Origin: Branchiostoma floridae
Taxonomy: Eukaryota; Chordata; Leptocardii; Amphioxiformes; Branchiostomatidae
Length of the DNA: 64,000 nt
Direction: 5' to 3'
NCBI RefSeq assembly: GCF_000003815.2
Contig: NC_049981.1
Coordinates: 34,147,094 to 34,211,093 of the forward strand
The notes beneath the pieces were generated by a model. The model did no database searches. It worked only from the letters and a program-made list of their open reading frames with translations, and was not told where the DNA came from. A program made the position numbers and the translations under genes. Shown here one piece after another: positions 47,301-57,844 of the stretch (the first letter of the stretch is position 1; each line of letters opens with the position of its first letter).

Positions 47301-50300
47301 CATTAAAGATTTATTTCTGGGGTGTTATTCACTTGACATCGGAATGTTACTCGCATAATTTGACCAATGATACTTTTATCTGTAGTTCCATAGACATTAG
47401 ACAACATGAATAGTGGTAGCCCCCATGCAGCAGCAACAGTTAGTCCCCAGGGTGGTATGATATTTTCATTCAATCCATCCAACCCAAACCTAAATCTCCT
47501 GTAGTATCTAAGCCAAATTTAACAGCATAATTTACTATGAAAAATGTCCTTGTCAATCCCATTTATAGATGGCAAGCTGCTGGCAATGGAAGCTTTGAAA
47601 AGTTCAGAAGCTGTTGTAGTCAAAGCAAACACCCAGCAAACATCCCCGCAAACCAATGAGCAGTTGCTTAGAAGGGGAATTTCATCATATATTTGCCGCG
47701 ACAAAATGCAACAAACGATACTGAATTTAAAACAGAACAAAGCTAAGCCTCCACCACTTAACCCTGCCTGAACCATAGATTAAGCAGGCCCAAAAACCAA
47801 GCGAATATGACTAGCCCAAAACAACAAATTACATGTATACAGTATGGAAATGGCATTACCAAAGAAACAAAAAGAAACACAGGACAAATCATACACATAC
47901 CTTTCTCTTATGCCCACACTCTATACAGTTCTCCTCCACATTAGAAAATTGCATCTTCTTCTGTTTAAGTTCAAGTTCAACCATGATTGCCAACAGGGTA
48001 AAGGAACTTGTACCGGAACTTAAAACTCAGTACTATACAGCTCTAGAAACACCACAAAGAGTAATAAGCAAACTTCAATTATACCTGACCAACAGATATA
48101 TATTCTTGTACACTCCCGTCATCTGGCAAACTGTCAGTGCCACTAAGTAACCTGATACATTGAAGGTGGCCCAGGCCAGATGATGGTTCTACACCCAACC
48201 ATAATCTGTTTTTAAAACCAAGCAGATATTGGGAGGATGCCCCAACCACACTAAAACAGGGTCAACCTATACAGTATCAAGTTCAAGCACTAGGAGGCCC
48301 AAAATCAAACCTGACCACCAGGACACCACAAACAACTCACGTACCAAATGGCAACACAATGGCACCTTGCGTTCCGGAGATACAGCGCACGCCCCGTGCC
48401 CGCACAAAAGGTAACCTAAAATGTCAAGTTCAAGCACCAAGGGCGCCAAAATCAAAATTGAGCATTATTCAGCCACCGCCGACACATGTGCCAAATATCA
48501 TCGCGCCAGCACCAGCCGTTCAGAAGATATAACTCCGGAAACACCCCTCCCGGACACAAAATTCGACCTGCCGGGTCAAGTTCAAACGCGACAAGGCCCA
48601 AAGTCAATCCTAGGCAACAGGCAACAACCCCCCACCCATGCACCAAAAATCGTCGCAATCGCGCGTATCGTTCCGGACACACAGCGCCAAAAGTGCCCCA
48701 AAAACACAAAAAATGCCACCTTCAATGTCAAGGTCAAGCGCCAGGAGGCCCAAAATCACACCTGAGTGTCAGGCTACCATCCCCAACCCACGTACCAAAA
48801 ATCGTCGTGCTCGCACCATCCGTTCACGAGATACAGCGCCCTACATCCCCGGCTACCGAAAAGTTCCCACCAGCATCAAAACCATACCTGCATACATGCA
48901 GGTAATAACAGAAGGGTTAAGTCTTGTTATGAAACCTATTTGCCAGCAAGGTACAGACAGTTGTATATGCCACCAAATAACAGTAGGTAAATCTGTTTCA
49001 GCTCTGTTCTGTGCATTTACACACCATTTGGCATTGGTGGTGCTTATCGTCATCACCATCAACATCATTATCTTAAGGGCATACATTGATGGATTGTTAT
49101 GCCATTCTTTTGTTGTAGTTGAGAGTAAACTTTGTGAATGCTGCACCTCTAGAATGTTGGGAGAAATTGTCATCATGGTTTCAGTTGATGTTGTTTTCAA
49201 AAGATGTAATCTTTATAACTTGTTGCCATGGTAATTGACTGAAATATTTGGGCCTTTTTGCAGGTGAAGTACACCAGGCCAACTCGTGATGAGATGCAGA
49301 ACCAAATGTTCACATCTGTGGACACCCTGGGGAACCTGACAGCCAAGGCCTGTATGGACATGATCAGCATGGTAGGTACTACTGTAACAGTTAAATATAT
49401 GAAGGTTCAAACTCTTCTTCTGGATAATATCAAAATTTTATTCAGACGTTTCGGAAGACATCCATCTTCCTTCCTCAGTGACAAGAAAATGAAGACAAAC
49501 AATTTCATGGAACAAATTCTGAATGTCTGAATAAAATTTTGATATTATCCAGAAGAAGAGTTTGAACCTTCATATATTTGTCATATCCTGGATGTCTAAC
49601 CTTCACAAACGTTACTACTGGTAGGTACAACTGTAACGGTTAGTGGCAAAAATACATAGTACCTAGATGGAGGCAGCTGAATGCTGCCAAAAAGTTTGTG
49701 AAAACCGACAGTATAATTTATTCATTTACTGGTTTGGCTGTTCAGCATGCACAGCCTGTCATGTACTCCCAACTATGATTTTGGAAAAACAACTTTGCTT
49801 TCACATGACAACAAACTTGATTTAACCTATATGTAGCATTCACAGAGTTATGCTAAGCAGCTGCAGGCAGATACTGCAACGTGGCATAATGGTTTTACTG
49901 TTTTGTGTTAGGTCGTTATTGTCCTCTATCATTAATAACTGTGCATTAATTTGCTTCTACAGGTCAAGTACAAGGAGGAGGCTGAGAAGATGAGACCTCA
50001 GCTCAAGATGCCTGCTGACCTTCCTGAAGTCAAGTTGGCTAAGGAAGTCCAGCAGCTTCAGAGCCATGTAAGAACTTTTGCTTTTTACAAATTGCTTTCA
50101 CTTCCAGAGATTATCATACAATATTGTATATTCTTTTCTCTGCGAATTTTGCATACTGTCATCACTTTATTTTGGTCCATTGAGAAGTATTGTGGTATAA
50201 GTGTGTTCTAACATGGTGCATACTTTGTTTACAGCAAAACTACACAAAAGACAGACCTACCAGCTACACCACTGTGTATGACACTCCATTGATCAAGCAA

Positions 50301-53300
50301 GCTGAGCTGGTGGCTAAGCTTCAAAGTGATGTAAGTTTTATGTCCTTAGATTTGGAAAATTCATTTGTCTTACAATGCTTGATTAAGACTGCCTAGTATA
50401 TATTAATAACATTAGTGTTACTGTAACTGATAGTCATTTGAGATGATAAATGTAGTTGACATGTTTTAGGGAGAGGGGGTGGGAAAAGGTATTACAGTTG
50501 ATGACCTTATAAGTTGGAAGAAATGACAGTAACATAACAGTAACATAATCATTGTTCTTTTAGATTCTTAACATCTCTTATCATATTCACTGGCACGGAA
50601 TTATATGATGATCATCATATTCAATTTTCTTTCAAACTGTTCTAGTTTTTGGACATTAATAATTTTCCCTTGTTTCTTTTATGTTCTTACCAGATCCCCT
50701 ACAAGAAGGAGATGAAGGAAGCTGAAGTGAAACAGTTCCCTGTACACGAGACTCCTGTGTACCTTAACCAGTTACAAGTGTCTGGGTACCAGAGCGATCA
50801 TGTCTACAGGGACGAGGCTAAAACCATCATGGAAGAGGGACACAGTCAGTACCCCTTCACTCCTGAGATGACCAGGGTTGAAGAAGCTGAAAAGCTCAAA
50901 TCAGATGTAAGAACTCTAAACTTTACCATGTTACACACGTTTCAAGGTATCAAAAGAAGTCCCTCGTCTGTTAGATGAAAACTCTATTAACCATGCTCAT
51001 ACATGTACGCAACTAATGAATCTCTTCACTGATTTACTTTGATCAATTTTTAATCTCAGAGCAGCAAGAAGCACAGAACACACACAGTGTCTCGTATTTG
51101 CTCTGTAGATCTTTGATTTGTTGTTCTTGTTGAAGTAAACTTGCTTTGTGCCTTTGTCCTACAACATAGATGATGATTGTTTTGTATTTTCTGTCTGTTT
51201 TCTACGAGGAAGACTGATTGTGTTCCCTTTTTTTTTAAGAAACTGTACAAGGAAAACTATGAGAAGATGAAGGGCCAGTTCTCTGTGCGTTTGGACCATC
51301 CCGCCCTCATCCATGCTAAGGAAGTAGCTGATCTTCAGAGCGAGGTAAAATTCTCAGACATATTAATATATTTGATATAAAAAAAACATGTAGTTGAATC
51401 AATATTACTGCTGGATAATATGAAATTCAATCAGACGTTTCAAACAGCGTCCACTGTTTTTTATCAGTGATTTTTCACCATTTTCAATCACTGATGAGAA
51501 ACAGCTACATTATGCCCTTACTTTGGATTGAGTCGGGAGTTAGTGTACTAAGACCATTTTCCGCTGCTATTAATAGGAAGGTAGTAGATGTGCTTTTCTT
51601 AAACATTTCATGATACCTTTACAGAGGAAATACAAGGAACAGTACCTACAGGACAAGCTGAAGAGTCAGTTCTATCCGGTGGATGCCATGGAAAACATGA
51701 GAGCTAAGGAGGCCACAGACATTGCTAGTGAGGTATGTATGAACAAGGAGTTTAAATTTTCTCCCTTGTATTACATGTCAATGCACCAAACTTGTACATT
51801 TATAGGATGTATGTATACCATATAGAAATTAATGGTTTCAACAACTTAGATTGTGTTCTTTTTATATATCTTTTAGGTCAAATATACAGACAAGGCTCGC
51901 AAAGAAATGCAGAATCAGATGTACCTTGCGGTGGACTCCCTTACTAACATGTCGGCTAAACTGGTTCATGATCTTGTTAGCCAGGTATGTTTGCTGGTCT
52001 TTTTTCTAAAGGAATCAAGCTTTATAAGTTTATTTCCAATAGAGTTATTGTAATTATTAGTAGACTGTAGTTCATTATTTCCTTTATTCCTTGTGATACA
52101 ATAATTTTGTCTTCCAAAGAACTTCAGTTCTCAATATTAAGGTCTATATTAATTTTGCTTAACTGTTGCAAAGCCTCATATCAGTGTAACATCACTGACT
52201 TGTCAAACTTATCTTTTGCATGTCTAACTGTACACTTCCTTTTAAAGCTTTGCTGTATCTTTATCTAGGAAAATGCCCCAAACATGCATGTTGCCAATGA
52301 CTTCAACCCTTGGATACTTCAAGTATGAAATCGTCTTAAACCTTAATCTTGGGTAAATTGATAATTCTGGTGACTTATGATTCCTTTGTCTTAACTCTTG
52401 TGACTGCAGGTCAAGTACAAGGAGGCAGCTGAGAAGATGAGACCACAGCTCAAGATGCCTCCCGACCTTCCTGAGGTCAAATGGGCCAAGGAAGTCCAAG
52501 AGCTTCAGAGCTATGTATGTGTACAAACTTTTTTTGTTGAAGATAATTTTCCTTTCCCTTGTTTTCCTCTCTGCTTGCATCACATTTTTGCTCTCTGTAA
52601 TTACATATATCTCAGAGATTTTTCTTGCAATAAACTGTTTAAACATTGTTGTATATTTAATATCATTGCTGGCCTGACTCAAAGTACTACAGTAACTGTA
52701 ATTTGTTGTTTACAGAAAAACTACACCAAGGACCGCCCAACTAACTACATGACAGTTTATGACACCCCGGCCATCAAACAGGCAGAGCAGGCAACCATGA
52801 TACAGAGTGATGTAAGTTCATTTTATTTGTTTGTTTATCATCAAATGTGAAAAATGAACAATTGTTATTAATGTTTTATATTTGTTGTGTTTTTGTTCCT
52901 TTCTTTTCTTCCTTCCTTTTCCTCCATCCTCCCTCCCTTCCTTCCTTCCTCCCTTCCTCCTTCCTTTCTTCCTTTCCTCCTTCTTCCCATCCTTTCTTCC
53001 CTCCTTCCTTTCTTCCATCCTCCCTTCCCTTCTCCCTCCATACCTTCCTTCCTGCCTTCCATCCGTGCTACCTATCTTCATTCCCTCCTTTCTTCATTCT
53101 TGATTTGAAAACATCTATAACTTTGTTTGTGCTCACCTACTAGATCCCATATAAGAAGGGTGTAAAAGAAGCAGAAGTGAAGCAGTTCCCTGTACACGAG
53201 ACGTCGCAATACGAGTTTATGCTGCAAGTGTCAGGGTACCAGAGCGATCATAACTACAGAGATGAGGCCAAGTACATTATGGAAAAGGGACACAGTCAGT

Positions 53301-56300
53301 ACCCCTTCACTCCTGAGATGACCAGGGTGGAAGAAGCGGAGAAACTCAAATCAGAAGTAAGTTGAATAGTCTTGATCTTTTTACATAATAAAACCCTTCA
53401 TACTTCAATGCTTTTGTAGCTTATAAGTAAAATATGTTTTGAATGTTGATTTGCAATGCTTGTGTGTTAACACTCGAAAACTAGTATTGAAGTGAAGCAC
53501 GATGCTTTGAAAAAGCCAGTGTAATATGCTTCTGTCACTATTGGCTGCGTTTCAGCATATACTAGGGCACACTTTTTACAAGGTACGACATGGGTAATGG
53601 TGGATTCTTGTACATGATACTCAAGGCAATGCCTTAAAATGTTTTAATCTTTATTTCAGAAACTTTACAAGGAGAACTCTGAGAAGCAGCGTGGCCACTA
53701 CTCTGTCCGATTGGATGACCCTCAGATCCAGCATGCAAAGGAGGCCGACAGTCTCCAGAGTGAGGTTAGTATCAGAATTCTCTTGATGCTAAAAAATAAT
53801 ACTAAAATTTTTTATTACTGGTATTTATCTGCTACATGTTCAAACATTGGGATTGCAGGCTTCCATGCTTGAGATTTGTTACACTAGTACTGATCGTACT
53901 GTAATAAAGATTGAGTTGGAATCTGTCAAAAAACAATTCTTAGCATCTTGTTCTTGCTGAAAGTTATGATTTTGGTACTGGAATATTTGAAGAAAAAGGG
54001 GTATTTGATTGATATTTGTTAGCAGCGTTTTAGAAAGAGATAAAATGTGAATTTAGTGAAACATATGGAATTTTTTAGAGGTTTACAATGTATGTTAATT
54101 TTGTTGTCACAGAACAAGTATCGTGAGCAGTACCTGAAGGAGAAAGGCCAGGGCCTCATGTTACCGCTGGACTCCATGGACAACCAACGGGCTAAAGAGG
54201 TCTCTCAACTTGTCAGTGAGGTGCGTATTGTTACATACATAACTAACTAATTCTGTGAATTAAGACGAGAAGGCCATGTAGTCAAGTTAAAAAAGATGCA
54301 TTAAAGAGGGATAAAAGAGGGCTAAAGATGTTTCAGAACTTGTCAGTGAGGTATGTATTCTTTCATACAACTAATTCTGTGAATTAAGGTGAGAAGTATA
54401 GTCAAGCTAAAAAAATGCATTAAAGAGGAATAAAAGAATTGATTAAAGGATTCAGTGATTGCTTTAAATCTTAACATTTTGTTGTCCTTTTCTTTAAATT
54501 TATGATTTGAAGATAATGATGAAAACAATTTTATACTCCTTGCAGGTGAAATATGCCCAGGATGCTCGTAGGGAAGCTCAAGAGAAGATGTACAACACGG
54601 TGGACTCTCTGACTAGTATGACTGCTCAAGTGGTCTCACAACTCACCAGCCAGGTACAGGAGGATGTTATCTATGGACCCATGTGTCTGAGAGTTCTTTA
54701 TTTTGTACCCCACCACCTTTGAGACAAACTCTTTACATAATGGTACTGTAGTAGTTGAGTCACATTGTACAATGGCAAATTCCTCAACTCTGCTCTGTCA
54801 TGCTCTACAGAAATTTGTGGAGAGCCTGGTGTCACCTCCCTGAGGGTGAACTGAACTGGACTTAAAGGGACATAATGTAGAAATTTGGCGCCAAAATTTC
54901 AAATGTTCTGAACCTAAAAATCACCAGTCAGATTGACATTTGTAACTTATTTCCAACATATCTGCGTCATTTTATCACCTTTCTAGCGGTAATTAACAAA
55001 GCCAAAGTAAGCCACAACCAAATTCATTTACTTATTACTGCAGTGTAATAAGGTAGATTCAACTCATTATGTAGAAAAATGGCCGAAAACAGTAACTTTA
55101 CATTTTACATTATGTCCCTTTAATTTGGATGTGTCATATGCACTTCAGTTGTCTTCTGGCAAAAACGAAATGTTCTATAGATCATTTCTGATGGTCACTT
55201 CTGTCCTAACCTTGTCAAGAATCCTATACCAAAAGAAAAAGACCATCACCTTTAAGTAATGCGTGTCTATAGTTAATGCTGGTTCCAAGTGTGTTACTAA
55301 ACACAGTCTCTTTGGATTGTCCAACAGGTCAAGTACAAAGAGAAGGCAGACAAGGAAAGGTCTCAGCACAAGGTGCCTGCAGACACTCCTGAGGTTGCCT
55401 GGGCTAAGGAGGTGCAGCAGCTACAGAGCACGGTGGGTTAGAGGGGTCTCAGACTCTACTTCTTGCTAGCTGCTACAGATAAAAATGTTGAATTTGAGAG
55501 ACAAAATGTAAAAGAAAGTTATTTGCCTATGGTCCAGCTTCTTGTGGAAAGGGTGGGTGGGTGTTGGTGTTATGGATAAATCATTAGAAGGGTATTGAGT
55601 GAAAATTAAAAAAAATATTGAACTGCAGAATAAGGAAAGTCTGCTTGCGAAATAGGAAAAATTGAAGAAAAAAAGTAATTGAAATGATCAGTTTTAGTTT
55701 ATCTATTTTACCAAGAGTATATACATTCTACAGTATGTAACAAAGAGCCTTCCATAAAGTAACTATATTTGTTGATCTTTTACAGAAAAGCTACACCAAG
55801 GACAGGCCAACCAACTACATCCCTGTGTACGACTCTCCTCACATCAAACAGGCAGAGGAGGCCACCAAACTGCAGAGCTCTGTAAGTAGCCCCGTTAACT
55901 ACTAACTCTTAAGAGTGGAATTTTGTTTACTTCTAGGCAATCGAACAATAACTGTGTTTTGCTCAGGATTTGAGTAATGCAAATAAAAGGATAGGACTGC
56001 CAGAAAACTAATGAGCACTTCTAATTTTGGGTTTGTCTGACATGCATGTACATGTGTTTGTGTGTGTGCTTGTATTTGACGTGTGTGTGTTTGTATGTGC
56101 ATGTTTGTGAACACATAAATGAAGCTGGAAGGGAATGCAAAGCAATGTGGGGGCTTAAGATACATCATGGGCTCTACAATTACGTTAAGGATGTAAAATC
56201 TGCCATCTCTGATAGCCATGTTTGTAAATTTTTTAACACAGCTCCAGTACAGTGACCGAGATGCTGGCACTTTGCACTCAGAGTTCAGAGGTCAGCGCTA

Positions 56301-57844
56301 CACCCCTCTTGAAACTCTGGAGAAGAAACACACGGACGACATCAGGAACATCGTCAGTGATGTGGTCTACAAGGACGAGGCTAAGGAGATCATGCAGAAG
56401 GGACACAGTCAGTACCCCTTCACTCCTGAGATGACTATGGTGGAGGAGGCTGAGAAGCTTAAATCAAATGTAAGTAGTTCTTTAAGTTTTTGAAACAATT
56501 GCATGCCATGGTCACATTAGATTTTGGTTGCTGCTAGCATATTTTTTCCTTGACACTTTAAAAATGGAACCTCTTATAAGTCGTATCAAATTTGAAATCT
56601 TTTCAGCATCACATAAATTTAGGAAATCATAATGTATCAATGATGATGGTCATTGTTTCTGTCAGTGTAAGTTTCACTTTTGGTGTATTTTTGATAGACA
56701 CAATGTAGGTCAGACTGTGAAATGATGTTGTCAAGGACTGTTTCTGTGCTGGAATTAAAAGATGCTGACAACAGTGAATTTTTTAAATCTCTGAATCATC
56801 AATCTCAGTGGAAAATAATGAATATCCTCTTTCCAGCATCTGTACCAGGAGAACTACAAGAAGTACCTGACCAACTTCACCATCCGTGCTGACTACCCAG
56901 AGTTTGTGTTCGCTAAGGAGACATCGGACCTGCAGAGTGAGGTTAGAGCTTTGGAACATTCTTTAGAACATTAGAACAATTTAGATAGAACATTAGAACA
57001 TCATTTAGAATATAAGAACGTCATTGATTAGAACAACTTAGATTCAACATAAGAACATAATGTAGAAGATAAGAACATTATTTAGAACATTAGAACAACT
57101 TATATTGAACATCATTTTAGAACTTAAGAATATTAGAACACTTTAGACAGAATATTAGAACTTTTTATGCAGAGTCAAAATGTTCTTTCAAATCCAGAGT
57201 TTGGCATAATAATATTTTGGTAATGTGTGTAATAATTCATGAAGTTTTTTGTACCCATGTCAAGATAAAAGGATTAACAGTTTTTCTTGTTTCGTTGATA
57301 ACCTTTCCATCTTTTACCGACTCTTACTTTGAGTGTGAAGAGTAAGGTAAAATGCCTGAGCATCCTGTAGTGTAGGATATGTGAAAAACTATGGCAAAAG
57401 TATGCATGATGTTCATTGTCTGTTTATTGATTTTATTGTATGGTTTTGTTTTTAGAACAAGTACCGTGAGCAGTACAACAAGGAAAAGGGCCAAGGTCTT
57501 ATTTTGCCCCTGGATACCATGGACAACCTCCACGCCAAGGAGGCAGTAGCACTGGCAAGCGAGGTTCGCGTCCTAAAAGTTTTGTTGTCTATTGTTGTCT
57601 ATGTCTCATGCTGAGATACAGGGATATGAACAAGGTGAAATTTACTCATCCATCCATCCATCCATCCATTCATTCATTCATCTGTCCATTAATCCATCTA
57701 TTGGCATTCATTCATTTGTTCCCTCATTCTCCTGCAGGTTAAGTACACTCAAGATGCTCGTAAGGAAGCACAAGAGAAGATGTACTCTCCTGTAAACTCC
57801 CTCACTCTCATGACAGCCAAGATGGTCACCGACCTAACTAGCCA
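39420..57844 (+). CDS. NEB: Nebulin-like giant actin-binding protein, 36 exons, both ends missing
   Basis: The gene encodes tandem modules of 32-36 residues, each beginning with an S-[DE]-x-x-Y-[KR]-like actin-binding motif (for example SE-NKYKE, SD-IPYKK, SD-HVYKD), the hallmark of nebulin. Seven modules (a-g: 36, 36, 35, 32, 35, 36, 35 aa) form a super-repeat of 245 aa, the periodicity nebulin uses to match the thin-filament regulatory unit (established). Six full super-repeats and modules a-b of a seventh are present. Every exon is flanked by AG and GT and is phase 0 at both ends. I do not see the vertebrate WLKGIGW motif; QLQVSGYQSD in module e sits at a possibly equivalent position (inference). 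No start, stop, linker or SH3 domain is visible. The role is binding along actin filaments in muscle. Confidence 0.93.
41554..43687 (+). CDS. NEB: Nebulin super-repeat 2 (modules a-g)
   Basis: Exons: a 41554-41661; b+c fused 41919-42131; d 42563-42658; e+f 43020-43232; g 43583-43687. Like super-repeat 1 it lacks the b/c intron, and its b+c exon is nearly identical to that of super-repeat 1 at the nucleotide level. The two units probably share a recent origin or exchange sequence. Confidence 0.92.
44059..46565 (+). CDS. NEB: Nebulin super-repeat 3 (modules a-g, b and c separate)
   Basis: Exons: a 44059-44166; b 44580-44687; c 45100-45204; d 45402-45497; e+f 45939-46151; g 46461-46565. The b/c intron is present (412 bp). 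Module b ends MVSQ in place of MISM. In e the usual HETPVYLNQLQVSG is HETEQYKYMLQVSG. A SINE lies in the d/e intron. Confidence 0.92.
44326..44433. repeat. Foldback/MITE-like inverted repeat in a nebulin intron
   Basis: Arms of about 40 bp: GCCTGGAGTCCAGCC and TTGCTTCAGTCCGCTCCC on the left, and GGGAGCGGACTGAAGCAAG and GGGCTCTACTTCAGGC on the right, around a short loop. Confidence 0.75.
45594..45740 (+). mobile_element. tRNA-derived SINE in a nebulin intron
   Basis: The B-box is GAGTTCGAATCCTGCC, followed by GTGGCACCGATCTTGTGCCC and a TTGAGAAGGGTACTTACC body. Same family as 27160-27310. Confidence 0.8.
46745..51344 (+). CDS. NEB: Nebulin super-repeat 4 (modules a-g, 2.4-kb a/b intron)
   Basis: Exons: a 46745-46852; b 49264-49371; c 49963-50067; d 50235-50330; e+f 50694-50906; g 51240-51344. 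The a/b intron (2,411 bp) is the longest within the visible gene and holds a 148-bp satellite array. The b/c intron carries a perfect 54-bp inverted repeat close to the donor of b. Module g differs (MKGQFSVRLDHPALIHAKEV). Confidence 0.92.
46853..48276. other. Nebulin intron (super-repeat 4, a/b), non-repetitive part
   Basis: AT-rich. Short frames near 47544 and 47833 have no recognisable product. Nothing else seen before the satellite. Confidence 0.5.
48277..48880 (+). repeat. 147-152-bp satellite, four units
   Basis: Units begin with TCAAGTTCAAGCAC-like sequence near 48277, 48424, 48576 and 48728. Each carries the landmarks AGGCCCAAAATCA, a CACGTACCAAA-like block and GTTCCGGAGATACAGCGC. Between-unit divergence is high. 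Related to 13790-14060. Confidence 0.8.
48881..49263. other. Rest of the nebulin a/b intron
   Basis: No feature apart from the acceptor TTTTTGCAG before module b. Confidence 0.5.
49393..49579. repeat. Perfect 54-bp inverted repeat, 79-base loop
   Basis: The left arm is 49393-49446 (starting AAATATATGAAGG), the right arm 49526-49579, exact complements by reading. Similar 20-odd-base direct repeats flank it (GGTAGGTACTACTGTAACAG at 49371 and GGTAGGTACAACTGTAACGG near 49620). Confidence 0.85.
49438..49485 (-). other. Hammerhead-ribozyme-like motif (Penelope-type)
   Basis: On the minus strand: CTGAGGA (fits CUGANGA, 49472-49478), then GGAAGA and TCTTCC able to pair around a short loop, then GAAACGTC (49445-49452). 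One unpaired A precedes the helix, and the outer helix is only about 3 bp. Activity is uncertain. Confidence 0.35.
51430..51472 (-). other. Second, degenerate hammerhead-like motif
   Basis: On the minus strand: CTGATAA, AAACAG/CTGTTT helix, GAAACGTC (51434-51467). The core has CTGATAA where CUGANGA is expected, losing the catalytic G, so it is probably dead. Flanks resemble the 49.4-kb element (GGATAATATGAAATTCAATC). Confidence 0.35.
51625..53764 (+). CDS. NEB: Nebulin super-repeat 5 (modules a-g)
   Basis: Exons: a 51625-51732; b 51877-51984; c 52410-52514; d 52716-52811; e+f 53144-53356; g 53660-53764. Module a starts RKYKEQY; module b is clearly diverged (KARKEMQNQMYLAVDSLTNM). The d/e intron contains a (TTCC)n tract. 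From here on the repeats are less alike than super-repeats 1-4. Confidence 0.92.
52895..53100. repeat. (TTCC)n/CT-rich tract
   Basis: Polypyrimidine-rich simple sequence in the d/e intron of super-repeat 5. The frames it gives on both strands are artefacts. Confidence 0.9.
54113..56941 (+). CDS. NEB: Nebulin super-repeat 6 (modules a-g, irregular e)
   Basis: Exons: a 54113-54220; b 54546-54653; c 55328-55432; d 55786-55881; e+f 56242-56469; g 56837-56941. The e+f exon is 228 bp (76 aa) where all others have 71: module e is 40 aa and unlike the rest (LQYSDRDAGTLHSEFRGQRY), while f is normal. Module c is VPADTPEVAWAKEV; g is KKYLTNFTIRADYPEFVFAK. Confidence 0.9.
54189..54440 (+). repeat. 130-bp tandem duplication of an exon end and 5' splice site
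   Basis: The last about 32 bases of nebulin module a (super-repeat 6) and about 100 bases of the intron are repeated once with period 130. The copy at 54319-54350 reads GGGCTAAAGATGTTTCAGAA then CTTGTCAGTGAG|GTATGT. Confidence 0.85.
54866..55119. mobile_element. 254-bp TTAA-flanked MITE
   Basis: Termini AGGGACATAATGTA and its complement, flanked by TTAA at 54862-54865 and 55120-55123. In the b/c intron of super-repeat 6. Confidence 0.75.
56943..57160. repeat. ATTAGAACA-type short tandem repeat
   Basis: Degenerate units of ATTAGAACAT and TTTAGAACAT starting at the donor of module g, super-repeat 6. Confidence 0.8.
57456..57844 (+). CDS. NEB: Nebulin super-repeat 7, modules a and b, cut by a gap
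   Basis: Exons: a 57456-57563 (NKYREQYNKEKGQGLILPLD); b from 57738, running into N at 57845 with only the last base and the donor unseen (ends VTDLTS). Modules c-g and the 3' end of the gene are not in the window. Confidence 0.9.
57640..57720. repeat. (CATC)n/(CATT)n microsatellite
   Basis: CATCCATCCATC and CATTCATTCATT, just before the last visible nebulin exon. Confidence 0.9.

Noticed and set aside
52818-53108. Lys/Glu/Gly- and Pro/Ser-rich frames
   Set aside because: Translations of the (TTCC)n tract within a nebulin intron.
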